From the NCBI GenBank assembly GCA_027563935.2, contig CM050452.1, positions 31,752,850 to 31,816,849 on the forward strand: a stretch of 64,000 nucleotides of DNA, written 5' to 3'. Shown here piece after piece: positions 35,601 to 45,325 of the stretch. The first letter of the stretch is position 1. Each line of letters starts with the position of its first letter. Below the pieces are notes generated by a model that saw only the letters and a program-made list of their open reading frames with translations, searched no databases and was not told where the DNA came from. This stretch comes from Costus lasius (lineage: Eukaryota; Streptophyta; Magnoliopsida; Zingiberales; Costaceae). The translations under genes were made by a program, and so were the position numbers.

Positions 35601-36509
35601 TTCCAGATGAAAGATCTAGGAGAAGCAGCCTATGTGTTAGGTGTGAAGATCTACCGGGATAGATCTAAGAGGCTTCTCGGGCTGTGCCAGAGTACTTACA
35701 TCGATAAGGTCCTGGAGAGATTCCATTTAGAGAATTCTAAACGTGGATATCTTCCAGTCAGACATGGTCTGAATCTTTCGAAGAGTCAGTGTCCACAAAC
35801 ACAGACTGAGAAAGATGAAATGGACAATACGCCTTATGCTTCGGCTATTGGGTCCATTATGTATGCGATGTTGTGTACTCGCCCAGACGTCGCTTACGGG
35901 TTAAGCGTGACCAGTCGATTCCAAAGTAATCCAGGTATGGCGCACTGGATTGCAGTCAAGAACATTATAAAATATCTGCGGAGGACCAAAGATATGTTCT
36001 TGATATATGGTGGTCAGGAAGAACTCAGTATAGAGGGATATACTGACGCTTCGTTCCAGACGGACCAGGATGATTTCCGATCGCAATCAGGCTATGTTTT
36101 TAGCTTGAATGGAGGTGCTGTGGTGTGGAAGAGTTTCAAACAGTCAACTGTTGCTGATTCCTCAACAGAAGCCGAGTATGTTGCAGCCTCGGAAGCATCC
36201 AAGGAGGCAGTGTGGATTCGTAAGTTCGTGAGAGAACTTGGTGTTGTTCCTTCGAGTGCAGATCCTTTGGTTATCTTCTGTGATAACACTGGAGCCATCG
36301 CACAAGCAAAGGAACCACGGTCGCACCAGAAGTCCAAGCACATACAGAGACGGTTTCACTTGATCCGGGAGATCATTAATCGAGGCGAGATCAAAATATG
36401 CAAGGTTCATACAGATGACAATCTGGCAGACCCGCTTACCAAGCCTCTGGCGCAGCAGAAGCATGAGAAGCACTGTAATAATATGGGTTTGAGATTTCTC
36501 AACCATTAG
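32625..36509 (+). CDS. E3 copia gag-pol polyprotein, intact (1294 aa)
   Basis: Same architecture as E2, one residue longer (an extra Ser near 279, just before the protease). Gag about 1-235, CCHC knuckle 240-253, protease WVLDTACG (D287), GAG-pre-integrase HHCC, integrase D482-D545-E581, RT D883 and YVDD (D970-D971), RNase H D1141, E1184 (within STEAEY) and D1220. All catalytic residues are present and there are no stops. Reaction: proteolysis of the precursor, reverse transcription primed by initiator tRNA, RNA removal and integration with a 5-bp stagger, consistent with ATTGT. It is the most likely in-window source of proteins in trans for E1 and E4. Confidence 0.96.
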   Translation: MSFNVRSLLEREKFAGPNFSDWFGHLKIVLKAERKLYVLETAIPPQPAPNAARAVRDAYEKHVNDSIDVACLMLASMTPPLQRQHEDMSAIEIIANLKMLYAAQARTERYNLTKLFFQSKLAEGSPVGAHVLKMIGHKEALEKLGHTVNQELAVDIILQSLPPSFDAFIINFNMNKIDCTPAELLNMLLTTEETLKGKPSTSVLMVPSRNKKKGKKGKAPVKNYSKALKQKVKRSKDNRCFHCGQLGHWKKDCKALQGDKRGSIASGSGIYVTEVMLSSSSISWVLDTACGVHICSNVQELKRRRQVGQHEVDLRVGNGARVAAVAVGDYFISLPSGIVLELNNCYFVPSITKNIISIPALVRKGFAFECKISKCVLSYDNIVYATGSINNGLFMLDMEYSIQNIDNKKAKYADDSTLLWHSRLGHINEKRIKRLHDHGLLGSFSYKEIDTCKACLMGKMTKSPFSKKGQRASGLLDLIHSDVCGPFSKHARGGYQYFITFTDDFSRYGYVYLMRHKSESFDKFKEFKNEVQNQLGRNIKALRSDRGGEYLSHAFTDYLKECGIISQLTPPGTPQWNGVSERRNRTLLDMVRSMMSQATLPYSFWGFALETAAKVLNRVPSKAVSKTPYELWYGKQPSLTFIRIWGCEAYVKKLASGKLESRSDKCIFVGYPKETKGYYFYDPKENKVFVARTAIFLEKEFLLQEASGREIKLDEIPEEGQSSQAQLDEPEPVDQVIEQPEAQISREPRRSGRIRRQPERYDGVYIIDNDEPLTYADAVSGPESARWLDAMRAEMDSMLDNQVWDLVDPPPGVIPIGCKWIFKKKIDMDGNVVTYKGRLVAKGFKQIYGIDYDETFSPVAMFKSIRILFAIAAYYDYEIWQMDVKTAFLNGNLDEDVYMTQPEGFTNPADRHKICKLKKSIYGLKQASRSWNIRFDESISEFGFIKNEDDPCVYKRFSGSVITFLILYVDDILIIGNDIPELHAVKAWLGKCFQMKDLGEAAYVLGVKIYRDRSKRLLGLCQSTYIDKVLERFHLENSKRGYLPVRHGLNLSKSQCPQTQTEKDEMDNTPYASAIGSIMYAMLCTRPDVAYGLSVTSRFQSNPGMAHWIAVKNIIKYLRRTKDMFLIYGGQEELSIEGYTDASFQTDQDDFRSQSGYVFSLNGGAVVWKSFKQSTVADSSTEAEYVAASEASKEAVWIRKFVRELGVVPSSADPLVIFCDNTGAIAQAKEPRSHQKSKHIQRRFHLIREIINRGEIKICKVHTDDNLADPLTKPLAQQKHEKHCNNMGLRFLNH

Positions 36510-36520
36510 ATTAAGTGCAA

Positions 36521-36529
36521 GTGGGAGAT
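36521..36529 (+). other. Polypurine tract of E3
   Basis: GTGGGAGAT immediately before the 3' LTR. Confidence 0.75.
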
Positions 36530-38251
36530 TGTTGGGGTATGCCCTTAAGGCTAATGTTTGAGGCCTTGGGATTGTATAAGTGTCATGTAATAAACTCTTA
36601 AGTTTATAAAGGCATGGTTATTATTCAGTTTGTTACCTTGTCTGCTGTAATGAGAGTACTTCTGAATAATGTCTCAAAGCTGTTCAGCTAGGCTGGCAGG
36701 CTATAAGTCCTTAGTCGAGATATCTTGGTGAACATGAGACAGCCTTGATATGATTGAGACTAATATGTGTGCTAATCTTATAGGATGCTTCGAGCATGGA
36801 ATAAGATGAAGACTCATGGGTGCATTGGATGTACTGGACAGACCCTACTAGGATATTCAATTGCTTGTCACAATGTGAATGATCCTTGTAAGCAACAAGT
36901 GGCACATGTCCTTTGACTTGAGATCACTTGTGTTTCTAAATGATGAATGTCATTATTTTGAGGTAGTTCAATATCATTTGAAAGATAATGATTATAGACT
37001 ATCTTGGATAATGATCATGAGTCAGGTTAGGACACTAGTGATAGATATAGGATTGCCGTCTCCTTGTTCAAGGAGTGTGATGTTCTAAAGGGCCCCCCTA
37101 TATGAGATGATTGAGATAGTGTATGGCCATACCCAGATGACTATGTTCATCTGATCTAGTCATGCTCATCGTATTGGAGTTACAAGCTTGACCCGCTTGT
37201 CCAATAAGAACATCCAGTGGCAAAGGACACTTGTATGCCTAGTGAAACTGAATCACACTTGTGCTATGGGTTGGGTGTAGTCTTGGAAGACTCTTTCCTT
37301 TATATCGGGAGACAGTGATGTGTTGCTAGATACCCCTCACTGATCGTGATAACGTAAGTTATCGTTACCGACATTTAAAGGAAACCCTCAGGGTCACACA
37401 ATTTGGTGATATGGCTTTCTTTAAGTCAGATCGTGTGGACTGAATTATTTGGGTTCAGTTTAAAGGGATTTAAACTCTGATTGTAAGTGAGATCTAGCCT
37501 GATCATGTTTGATTGATTAGGGCTTGAGATCGGTAAGCTTCGATCGAGAGAGCAGATGCTAGATCGGTGAGATCAGGAGCATCGAGAGATGAACGGTTAG
37601 ATCTGAAACCTTAGGGGTTAATATGATTTAGACCAAGTGGCTTGGGTTAATTGGTCTTTGAACCAAACCTAATTGAACCGGTTCACTAGGGTGAACGCAT
37701 GGTTCAATTTAAGAGATGTTTTTGGTTGGTTCACTTAGGGTGAACGCAAGGAATTAAGGGGGCTTTAATGAAGGGGGTTACACATTAAATGGTAACCGTT
37801 TCTTTCATTTGATGAGCTCTCTCTCCCTTTCGGTTTGGATTCGAGAGTGAGAGTTTTTGGCTTGCACTCACGATGAGGAGAAGGGGAGGACGAAAACAAG
37901 AACTCTCGGCCCTAGCATCATCTTATCATCCTACCACTCGAGAAGGACAACTTGGCATTTTGCTAGCACAAAAGTTGCGCAAGTTGGAAGCCTTCATCAC
38001 TTAGTGTGTGTCTTCTAAGGAGAAGATCCCTTTCGATCTTTCTTCTTCCAAGCCGCCATCCATCCATGGCATTGGTAAGATCATAACTTGATCTAAAGTT
38101 CAATTAAGTTGATCATATAGCTATACCATTTGCGATCTTATGAAACCCTAAAAGTCTATGCTTCCGCTATCAAAGTTTTGAATGCGCCCCCCTCTCGAAA
38201 GGGGTTCTTACCTTAGGGTTTTCTCGCTCCCCCTTGAAGGGGATTCCTGCA
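36530..38251 (+). repeat. 3' LTR of E3 (1722 bp)
   Basis: Nearly identical to the 5' LTR and ends GGGGATTCCTGCA before ATTGT. Confidence 0.96.
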
Positions 38252-38256
38252 ATTGT

Positions 38257-38298
38257 AACACTCGACTGTCCAACTTAAGACTTGTGATATGAATTACA
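38257..38298 (+). repeat. E6 5' LTR, short middle piece between E3 and E4
   Basis: Starts AACACTCGACTGTCCAACTT and matches 61124-61163 in E6's 3' LTR, so it is E6 sequence left between two insertions. The last five bases (TTACA, 38294-38298) are E4's target duplication. Confidence 0.85.
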
Positions 38299-39447
38299 TG
38301 AAGAGTCCCCTTCAAGGGGGAGCGCAAGCAGATTAAACCCCTTTCAAGAGGGGGGCGAAAAACCCTTAAGGGTGGCGCATAAAATTGCAAGCGGAAGCAA
38401 GGGTTTTTGATGGATCTTAGCAAGATAATATGATCAACTTGATGAAGTTTAGATCCATACCAAAGCCATGAGGAAGATGGCGACTTGGAAGAGAAAGATC
38501 GAAAGGGATCTTCTCCCTAGTTGACGCACACAAGATGATGTGCTTGCTCCTTGGAGATCCTTGTGCTAGCAAGGTCCTTCAAGGGTCCCTCTCGTATGGT
38601 AAGGAAATGAGAGATGATGTCTAGGCTTTCCGAACCTCCACCAAGACCTTGCCTTCTCCACACCAAAGTCTCGTCAAGCAAGAGCAAGGAGACGAGAGTT
38701 GAATGGAGCGTTCAAGTCATTTGGCGTTCAAGGGAACATGCACTAAATGACTTTCCAAAATTGGAAAATTCATTAAGCCATGCGTTCATGATCTCTAGAT
38801 CGATCAAAACGCCAAAACAATGAACCATACGTTCAAGCTCTTGAACCGGTTCAAAGTAAATGTGTTCGGTCCAAAGGCCAAACCAAGCCAGCCCAAGCCA
38901 ATCGGTCTAGATCAACTAAACCCTAAGGTTTTCAATCTAACCGTTCATCTCATGATGCTCTTGATCTCACCGATCTAGCATCAATCCTCTCGATCGAAGC
39001 TTACCGATCTCAAGCCCTAATCAATCAAACATGATCAGACTGGATCTCACTTACAATCAGAGTTTAAACTCCTTTAAACTGAATCAAAACAATCAAGTCC
39101 ACACGATCTGACTTAAGTAAGCCATATCATCAAATTGTGCGACCCTAAGGGTTTCCTTTAAATGTCGGTAACGATAACTTACATTATCACGATCAGTGAG
39201 GGGTATCTAGCAACACATCACTGTCTCCCGATATAAAGGAAAGAGTCTTCCAAGACTACACCCAAACCATAGCACAAGTGTGAATCCACTTCACAAGGCA
39301 TACATGTTTCCTTTGCCACTGGATGTTCTTATTGGACAAGCATGTCAAGCCTGTAACTCCAATACGATGAGCATGATTAGATTAGATGATCACAGTCATT
39401 TGGGTATGGCCATACACTTTCTCAATCATCTCATATAAGGGGGGCCC
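38299..39447 (-). repeat. 3' LTR of E4, distal piece
   Basis: Matches 50991-52138 of the 5' LTR and stops at E5's GGCCC duplication. Together with 44743-45305 it gives 1712 bp, the same length as the 5' LTR. Confidence 0.93.
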
Positions 39448-41199
39448 TGATGTAGGGGGGGAGCGTGGGAGTTATTCTACTTATTAAAACTAATTTTTTT
39501 TTATATTTTTAATTTCAGAAAAATCAAAATTCAGAAAAATAACCAGAAATCCAGGGCAATAAAATAGTCATTTAGGAAAATTGCTATACCCTGTAGAAAA
39601 TCCATATGCTCAAAACTCGAACTGATTATACCAGCAAGTAGAACACACTAGTTCTTTTGAATGACATGAAAAATAGATGAAGAAGAGTTGTCAACAATTT
39701 ATAATGTTTGCAATAATAGGCCAAATAAAGAACAGTGCAGAATCTTATCAGTCATGATATTTTGCTATACTTCCCAAGTTGATCTGCCAAGCCTTCAATG
39801 AAACCGACTATTCTGAGAGGAAGACCTAAACTAGTTCTTTCTGGACGTGCCAAAGTTGAAGACTTTTGTTGAGCCGATTGCTTAAGATATCTGCAAGAAA
39901 AGGCTTAGTCAGATTATTATTTTGACCAAAACAAAATACAGCACGCAATGGATTCAGAAACAGGGGAAGTTGCGCAAGAAGGCTGGGATCGTCGGCGCTC
40001 GTCCGGTGGTGCACGATCGCCGGACCTGCTGCAACTGGAAGTCCTTGTGAAGGTGTTGGAGGGGTGGCCGGAGTTTTGAGACGGACGGTGGCTGGTCGGA
40101 GGAGGACAGCGTCGAAAGGCGGAGATGCGCTGCTCAGCAGAACAGGGGAAGCGCGCGGACAGAACAGGGGGCGTCGCCGGACGTCCGGTGATGGACCAAA
40201 TCCAAACCTGCTATAACTGGAGGTTGTTGGGGTTGTTGATACGTCGTGGGCGGAGTTTGGATGCGGATGGTGGCCGGTCGGAGGCGAACGACGATGAAAG
40301 GCGGAAGTGGGGACGGAAGGCTGGCGAGAGCAGGGGATTCGAACGGAAGTTCGATTCCGGTGATCGGAGAGTCGGATGGATGGATGACGGTGGCTGTGAC
40401 TTCGTCTTGGGGAGGGGGAGTGGTGGCCGAAGTCTTGTGGAGATCCGGCCGGTGGATCGTCGGCGGCAAGGTCGCGAACTTCTGGAATTCTTGTGAACAC
40501 GTAACTGGTTGGCTGGGAGCGTAGGTTTCGGAGGAAGAAGCTTGTAGAGAAGAAGGGAAGAGGGAGGGCTCGGCCCTAGAAGGAGGTGAGGGGAAGGATA
40601 GGCAACACAAGCGCCTCAGAGGAGAATAAGATCGGAGACATCCGATTGAAAACGAAAACCATTTCCATTCAACAAATCTGCGTTTTACAAGTTCAATCTT
40701 TGATACATATAGGAGAAAAGTTTGCAGGGAGACGTTGCGCTTGAGACGTTGCTGGCGAGAGAGACGTTGCTCCTTCCTTCTTTGGTTGCAGTAGAAAGAC
40801 GTTGGGGAGTTTCCTTGCTTGATTGTGCGCTGAGCGAGGATAGCTGCAACGTTGGTGTTTCCTTCATGGGTCCACACGTTGTTGGGCGTTTGATGCTTGG
40901 CTGGAGAAGATTTTCCCCTCGATGAGTGTTGGCCGTTGGATGAGATCCAAGATTAGATTAAATCCTTTGCTTTCCCTTGTGCTGGATGCAGGTCTCGGTT
41001 GTGGGATTGTTATGCAGCAACTTCTTATTTGTAATGTGTTTTGACCATAACTTGGAGTAGTTGAAGCTATTCTTTTCATTATTTTGAGCTAGCATTTGGA
41101 GTGAGTCTTGCTAGCTTATTTGTGACCTCACGAGTCTTTGTCTATGGCACCTTTAGGCTCCACTTGTATCTTCGTGGCTTGTGGTTCCTGTCCCCATCA
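39448..41199 (-). repeat. 3' LTR of E5 (1752 bp)
   Basis: On the minus strand begins TGATGGGGACAGG and ends CCCCCCTACATCA. It includes a GC-rich core (about 39950-40560) with a tandem duplication and long minus-strand ORFs (39826-40500 and 40134-40877), and the last ~19 codons of the gag ORF (41142-41199). Confidence 0.93.
39955..40310 (-). repeat. Tandem duplication in E5 LTR with coding-like divergence
   Basis: Two units of about 180 bp, both marked by AACAGGGGAAG (39959 and 40141). On the minus strand they read as similar Pro-rich peptides in two different frames, with blocks LRPAT(V/I)R, VHHRTS and (A/Q)LPLF. In the blocks I aligned, many differences are third-position or conservative (for example AGC/TCC both Ser, CCA/CCG both Pro). 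The other LTR carries the same pair at 43493-43848. Possible captured gene fragment; function unknown. Confidence 0.5.
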
Positions 41200-42605
41200 T
41201 TTCTCCCCGGGTGAAAATAATTCTTCCCCGAAGAATTGTTCTTGTGTAGGTTGAGAATTTCTTGAGAGGCAAGAGCTAGTTGTTCCTCCAGGATCTGAAT
41301 CTTCACAATGTTGTTAGTATCACAACATCCTGTCTTGTTGTTCCTTGTCCACGATCTAAGCTGCATATCAAGGGTACCTGCATTGAATTTCCTTTCTCGG
41401 CCGTACTCATTAGTAAGTTTGTCATAGAAAATCATAGGACTTATGAAAGAACAAGGAATGATGAAATCAACGTGCTCAACATCATTAAGTGTAAAGAGCA
41501 AATCATGTTTGGGTTTATTATGTTCTTTTGATCCTAATGGTGGCTTAATAGTGTGAGTAGAAGGACCTAAAAGACAGGATTCAAGCATCATAGGGTCCTG
41601 GTAGAGATTTTCTAAGTCTAGGGTTTGACCTAAAGGTTGAGGATTAGGATCTAGGTCAAGCTCAAAAGGTTCTAACTTAGGTTCAAGACATGGTTCAAGA
41701 AGACCTATGGGTTTGGGTTCAGCTTTAGGCTCTCTAATAGTAGTGCTAAGATCAAGTTGAGAACCTATGGGTATGGGCCCTAAGATTGAAGGTAGAAGTT
41801 TTGGCCCTAAAATTGAAGGTGAAGGTACTGGTTCTACTGGAAGGTTTGGTTCTTTATGTCTTACTTCTTCAAGTTCACTAGTTTCATCAAGACATGAGTT
41901 AGGTTCTAAAGTAGGCTCCAAAGTTTGTTCAAGTTCTAAAGGGGTCTCTAAAGGTGACTTAGGGTTAGGTTGACTATCAGATAAGTCAACTAAAGGTTCC
42001 CTTGTATTGGATTTACACTCATCTAGGGGTATGTTCAGAATGGTTGTAGGTAGGTCAAGTTTCCTCCTATGTGTTGCTTTAAGATTCTGCTCTACCTCAG
42101 TAGCTATTTTGAAAGCTTCTTCTAAAGTGTGTATGGGGTAGTAGGTTAGACCTTTCCAAATATCAAATCTAAGACCATTCTTAAACCTATTAAGCATAAC
42201 CCTAGGAGTTTCTCTAATTCTACTCCTATAGCGGAGATCATTAAACTCGAATATATATTCAGGCACTGTCATATTTTTCTGTGTAAGGCTAATAAATTGT
42301 TCACAAAAAGTTTTATGGAGAAATGGAGAATCATATTTTTCTTCTAGTTTATAAAGCATGTCATCCCATTTTTCAATAGGGGGGCGTCCAAACATTTCTA
42401 GGTTTCTTTCTACACTGGTCCAGTATAATTTTGCTGTGCCTTCTAGGAGACATCGGGTGAACCTAACTTTGCAATGTTCGGGCATGGCAGTTGAATAAAA
42501 ATAATGCTCAAGTTTTGTTATCCAATCACTAAAATCCATAGGGTTAAGAGAACCACTAAAGGTAGGGGGTTGGAGTCTAGTAGCCATGGGATGTTTTGAA
42601 AACAC
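41142..42605 (-). CDS. E5 Gag protein (487 aa), the only protein of E5
   Basis: Residues about 25-175 form a Retrotrans_gag-like domain: FSDWITKLEHYF, a WTSVERN segment, IEKWDDMLYKLEEKYDSP, then VPEYIFEFNDL and an ELA-type helix ending ATEVEQNL. Residues about 180-350 are acidic and Pro-rich (many Leu-Glu-Pro repeats). The C-terminus has a helical, possibly coiled segment (KIQILEEQLALASQEIL) and a basic tail. There is no CCHC knuckle and no enzyme domain. The Gag would form or join particles; RNA binding may use the basic tail. The ORF crosses the PPT region and ends inside the 3' LTR. ATG 42605 is the longest start; a second ATG six codons later (MATRL) is equally plausible. No stops or frameshifts. 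Confidence 0.85.
   Translation of the reverse strand: MFSKHPMATRLQPPTFSGSLNPMDFSDWITKLEHYFYSTAMPEHCKVRFTRCLLEGTAKLYWTSVERNLEMFGRPPIEKWDDMLYKLEEKYDSPFLHKTFCEQFISLTQKNMTVPEYIFEFNDLRYRSRIRETPRVMLNRFKNGLRFDIWKGLTYYPIHTLEEAFKIATEVEQNLKATHRRKLDLPTTILNIPLDECKSNTREPLVDLSDSQPNPKSPLETPLELEQTLEPTLEPNSCLDETSELEEVRHKEPNLPVEPVPSPSILGPKLLPSILGPIPIGSQLDLSTTIREPKAEPKPIGLLEPCLEPKLEPFELDLDPNPQPLGQTLDLENLYQDPMMLESCLLGPSTHTIKPPLGSKEHNKPKHDLLFTLNDVEHVDFIIPCSFISPMIFYDKLTNEYGRERKFNAGTLDMQLRSWTRNNKTGCCDTNNIVKIQILEEQLALASQEILNLHKNNSSGKNYFHPGRNDGDRNHKPRRYKWSLKVP
41200..41215 (-). other. Polypurine tract region of E5, inside the gag ORF
   Basis: The minus strand reads TTCACCCGGGGAGAAA directly before the 3' LTR. It is only partly purine (GGGGAGAAA core) and is translated as part of Gag. 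Confidence 0.55.
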
Positions 42606-42970
42606 AATATAATCCTTTGAAAATAGAGCTCCCTAAGATGTCAAAAATGATTTCAGCTAGTATGAAAAATTTATCTCAGAATAACAAACTAGCATGCAAA
42701 CAATAAGCACATAATAATTTTTTTTTTTCTTTATCAAATAGCAAAAGTATGCAAACTAAATGATATGAACAATGAAACATGAAACTAGAATGCAAAACTA
42801 AATATAAAGAAACATGAAGGATTTTTTTTTTTTTTTTTCAAATGCAAGTAATTAGCAAAACATGCAAAGCAATAGGCAATAAAATATGAAACCAAGAACT
42901 AACATTTTTTTTTTTTTATGCAAAGAACAAAGCAAGGATCGTGTAGGCAGACAAGAGTTGCCAACGAACT
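42606..42970 (-). other. E5 leader with homopolymer tracts
   Basis: About 365 bp between primer site and gag, dominated by three T-runs on the plus strand (near 42718, 42821 and 42905), that is, A-runs in the RNA. No ORF or hairpin of note. Confidence 0.6.
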
Positions 42971-42982
42971 CCTCTGATACCA
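42971..42982 (-). promoter_or_regulatory. Primer binding site of E5 (tRNA-iMet type)
   Basis: The reverse complement is TGGTATCAGAGG, three bases inside the right LTR, which fixes the minus orientation of the element. Confidence 0.85.
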
Positions 42983-42985
42983 AAC

Positions 42986-44737
42986 TGATGTAGGGGGGGA
43001 GCGTGGGAGTTATTCTACTTATTAAAACTAATTTTTTTTTATATTTTTAATTTCAGAAAAATCAAAATTCAGAAAAATAACCAGAAATCCAGGGCAATAA
43101 AATAGTCATTTAGGAAAATTGCTATACCCTGTAGAAAATCCATATGCTCAAAACTCGAACTGATTATACCAGCAAGTAGAACACACTAGTTCTTTTGAAT
43201 GACATGAAAAATAGATGAAGAAGAGTTGTCAACAATTTATAATGTTTGCAATAATAGGCCAAATAAAGAACAGTGCAGAATCTTATCAGTCATGATATTT
43301 TGCTATACTTCCCAAGTTGATCTGCCAAGCCTTCAATGAAACCGACTATTCTGAGAGGAAGACCTAAACTAGTTCTTTCTGGACGTGCCAAAGTTGAAGA
43401 CTTTTGTTGAGCCGATTGCTTAAGATATCTGCAAGAAAAGGCTTAGTCAGATTATTATTTTGACCAAAACAAAATACAGCACGCAATGGATTCAGAAACA
43501 GGGGAAGTTGCGCAAGAAGGCTGGGATCGTCGGCGCTCGTCCGGTGGTGCACGATCGCCGGACCTGCTGCAACTGGAAGTCCTTGTGAAGGTGTTGGAGG
43601 GGTGGCCGGAGTTTTGAGACGGACGGTGGCTGGTCGGAGGAGGACAGCGTCGAAAGGCGGAGATGCGCTGCTCAGCAGAACAGGGGAAGCGCGCGGACAG
43701 AACAGGGGGCGTCGCCGGACGTCCGGTGATGGACCAAATCCAAACCTGCTATAACTGGAGGTTGTTGGGGTTGTTGATACGTCGTGGGCGGAGTTTGGAT
43801 GCGGATGGTGGCCGGTCGGAGGCGAACGACGATGAAAGGCGGAAGTGGGGACGGAAGGCTGGCGAGAGCAGGGGATTCGAACGGAAGTTCGATTCCGGTG
43901 ATCGGAGAGTCGGATGGATGGATGACGGTGGCTGTGACTTCGTCTTGGGGAGGGGGAGTGGTGGCCGAAGTCTTGTGGAGATCCGGCCGGTGGATCGTCG
44001 GCGGCAAGGTCGCGAACTTCTGGAATTCTTGTGAACACGTAACTGGTTGGCTGGGAGCGTAGGTTTCGGAGGAAGAAGCTTGTAGAGAAGAAGGGAAGAG
44101 GGAGGGCTCAGCCCTAGAAGGAGGTGAGGGGAAGGATAGGTGACACAAGCGCCTCAGAGGAGAATAAGATCGGAGACATCCGATTGAAAACGAAAACCAT
44201 TTCCATTCAACAAATCTGCGTTTTACAAGTTCAATCTTTGATACATATAGGAGAAAAGTTTGCAGGGAGACGTTGCGCTTGAGACGTTGCTGGCGAGAGA
44301 GACGTTGCTCCTTCCTTCTTTGGTTGCAGTAGAAAGACGTTGGGGAGTTTCCTTGCTTGATTGTGCGCTGAGCGAGGATAGCTGCAACGTTGGTGTTTCC
44401 TTCATGGGTCCACACGTTGTTGGGCGTTTGATGCTTGGCTGGAGAAGATTTTCCCCTCGATGAGTGTTGGCCGTTGGATGAGATCCAAGATTAGATTAAA
44501 TCCTTTGCTTTCCCTTGTGCTGGATGCAGGTCTCGGTTGTGGGATTGTTATGCAGCAACTTCTTATTTGTAATGTGTTTTGACCATAACTTGGAGTAGTT
44601 GAAGCTATTCTTTTCATTATTTTGAGCTAGCATTTGGAGTGAGTCTTGCTAGCTTATTTGTGACCTCACGAGTCTTTGTCTATGGCACCTTTAGGCTCCA
44701 CTTGTATCTTCGTGGCTTGTGGTTCCTGTCCCCATCA
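42986..44737 (-). repeat. 5' LTR of E5 (1752 bp)
   Basis: Copy of 39448-41199 with three substitutions seen (CTCGGCC versus CTCAGCC; GGCAACAC versus GGTGACAC). It carries the same duplication and ORFs (43364-44038 and 43672-44415). Confidence 0.93.
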
Positions 44738-44742
44738 GGCCC

Positions 44743-45305
44743 CTTTTAGAACATCACACTCCTTGAACAAGGAGACGGCAATCCTATATCTATCACTAGT
44801 GCCCTATCCTGACTCATGATCATTATCCAAGATAGTCTATAATCATTATGTTTCAAATGATATTGAACTACCTCAAAACAATGACAATCATCATCTAGAA
44901 ACACAAGTGATCTCAAGTCAGAGGACATGTGCCACTTGATGCAAACAAGGATTATTCACATCGTGACAAGCAATTGAATATCCTACTAGGGTCTGTCTAG
45001 TACATCCAATGTACCCATGAGTCTACATCTTATTCCATGCTCGAAGCATCCTATAAGATTAGAACACATATTAGTCTCAATCATATCAAAGCTATCTCAT
45101 GTTCACAAAGATATCTCGACTAAGGACTTTACAGCATGTCAGCCTAGCTGAACAGCTTTGAGACATTATTCAGAAGTACACTAATTGCAGCAGACAAGGT
45201 AACAACCTGAATAACAACCATGCCTTTATAAACACAAGAGTTTATTACATGATACTTTTACATTCCCAAGGCCTCAAACATTAGCCTTAAGGGCATACCC
45301 TAACA
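44743..45305 (-). repeat. 3' LTR of E4, proximal piece
   Basis: The first 563 bp of the LTR in the element's own direction, starting TGTTAGGGTATG at 45305. It follows the PPT and is separated from the distal piece by E5. Confidence 0.93.
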
Positions 45306-45314
45306 ATCTCCCAC
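45306..45314 (-). other. Polypurine tract of E4
   Basis: Minus strand GTGGGAGAT, identical to E1-E3. Confidence 0.75.
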
Positions 45315-45325
45315 TTGCACTTAAT

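Larger units (their letters stand above)
29128..38251 (+). mobile_element. E3: complete, very young Ty1-copia element
   Basis: 9124 bp with perfect ATTGT duplications (29123-29127 and 38252-38256), inserted into E6's 5' LTR. LTRs are 1722 bp each and I found only about three differences (for example C/T at 30315 versus 37716). It has primer site, leader with all structural signals except the tRNA-like block, an intact 1294-codon polyprotein and PPT. It is the best candidate for an autonomous, recently active copy here. Confidence 0.96.
39448..44737 (-). mobile_element. E5: non-autonomous LTR retrotransposon encoding only Gag (TR-GAG type)
   Basis: 5290 bp, TG...CA termini, perfect GGCCC duplications (39443-39447 and 44738-44742); removing it restores E4's LTR exactly. 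LTRs are 1752 bp each, with three differences seen. The 1786-bp interior holds a primer site (42971-42982), one Gag ORF and a purine-rich stretch (41200-41215). It has no protease, RT, RNase H or integrase. This layout fits the class known as terminal-repeat retrotransposons with GAG domain (TR-GAG), which need enzymes from another element. The Gag is of the Ty3-gypsy Retrotrans_gag type, unlike the copia host elements. Confidence 0.9.

Noticed and set aside
38293..38297. ATTAC as E4's target duplication
   Set aside because: ATTAC also fits as a perfect duplication but would give LTR ends without TG/CA; TTACA/TTACG with canonical ends, and the empty site TTACG in E6's 3' LTR, fits better.
39826..40877. 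Long minus-strand ORFs (224 and 247 aa) in the E5 LTR as genes
   Set aside because: GC-rich LTR, overlapping frames and no recognisable domain; kept only as a finding about the duplicated segment.
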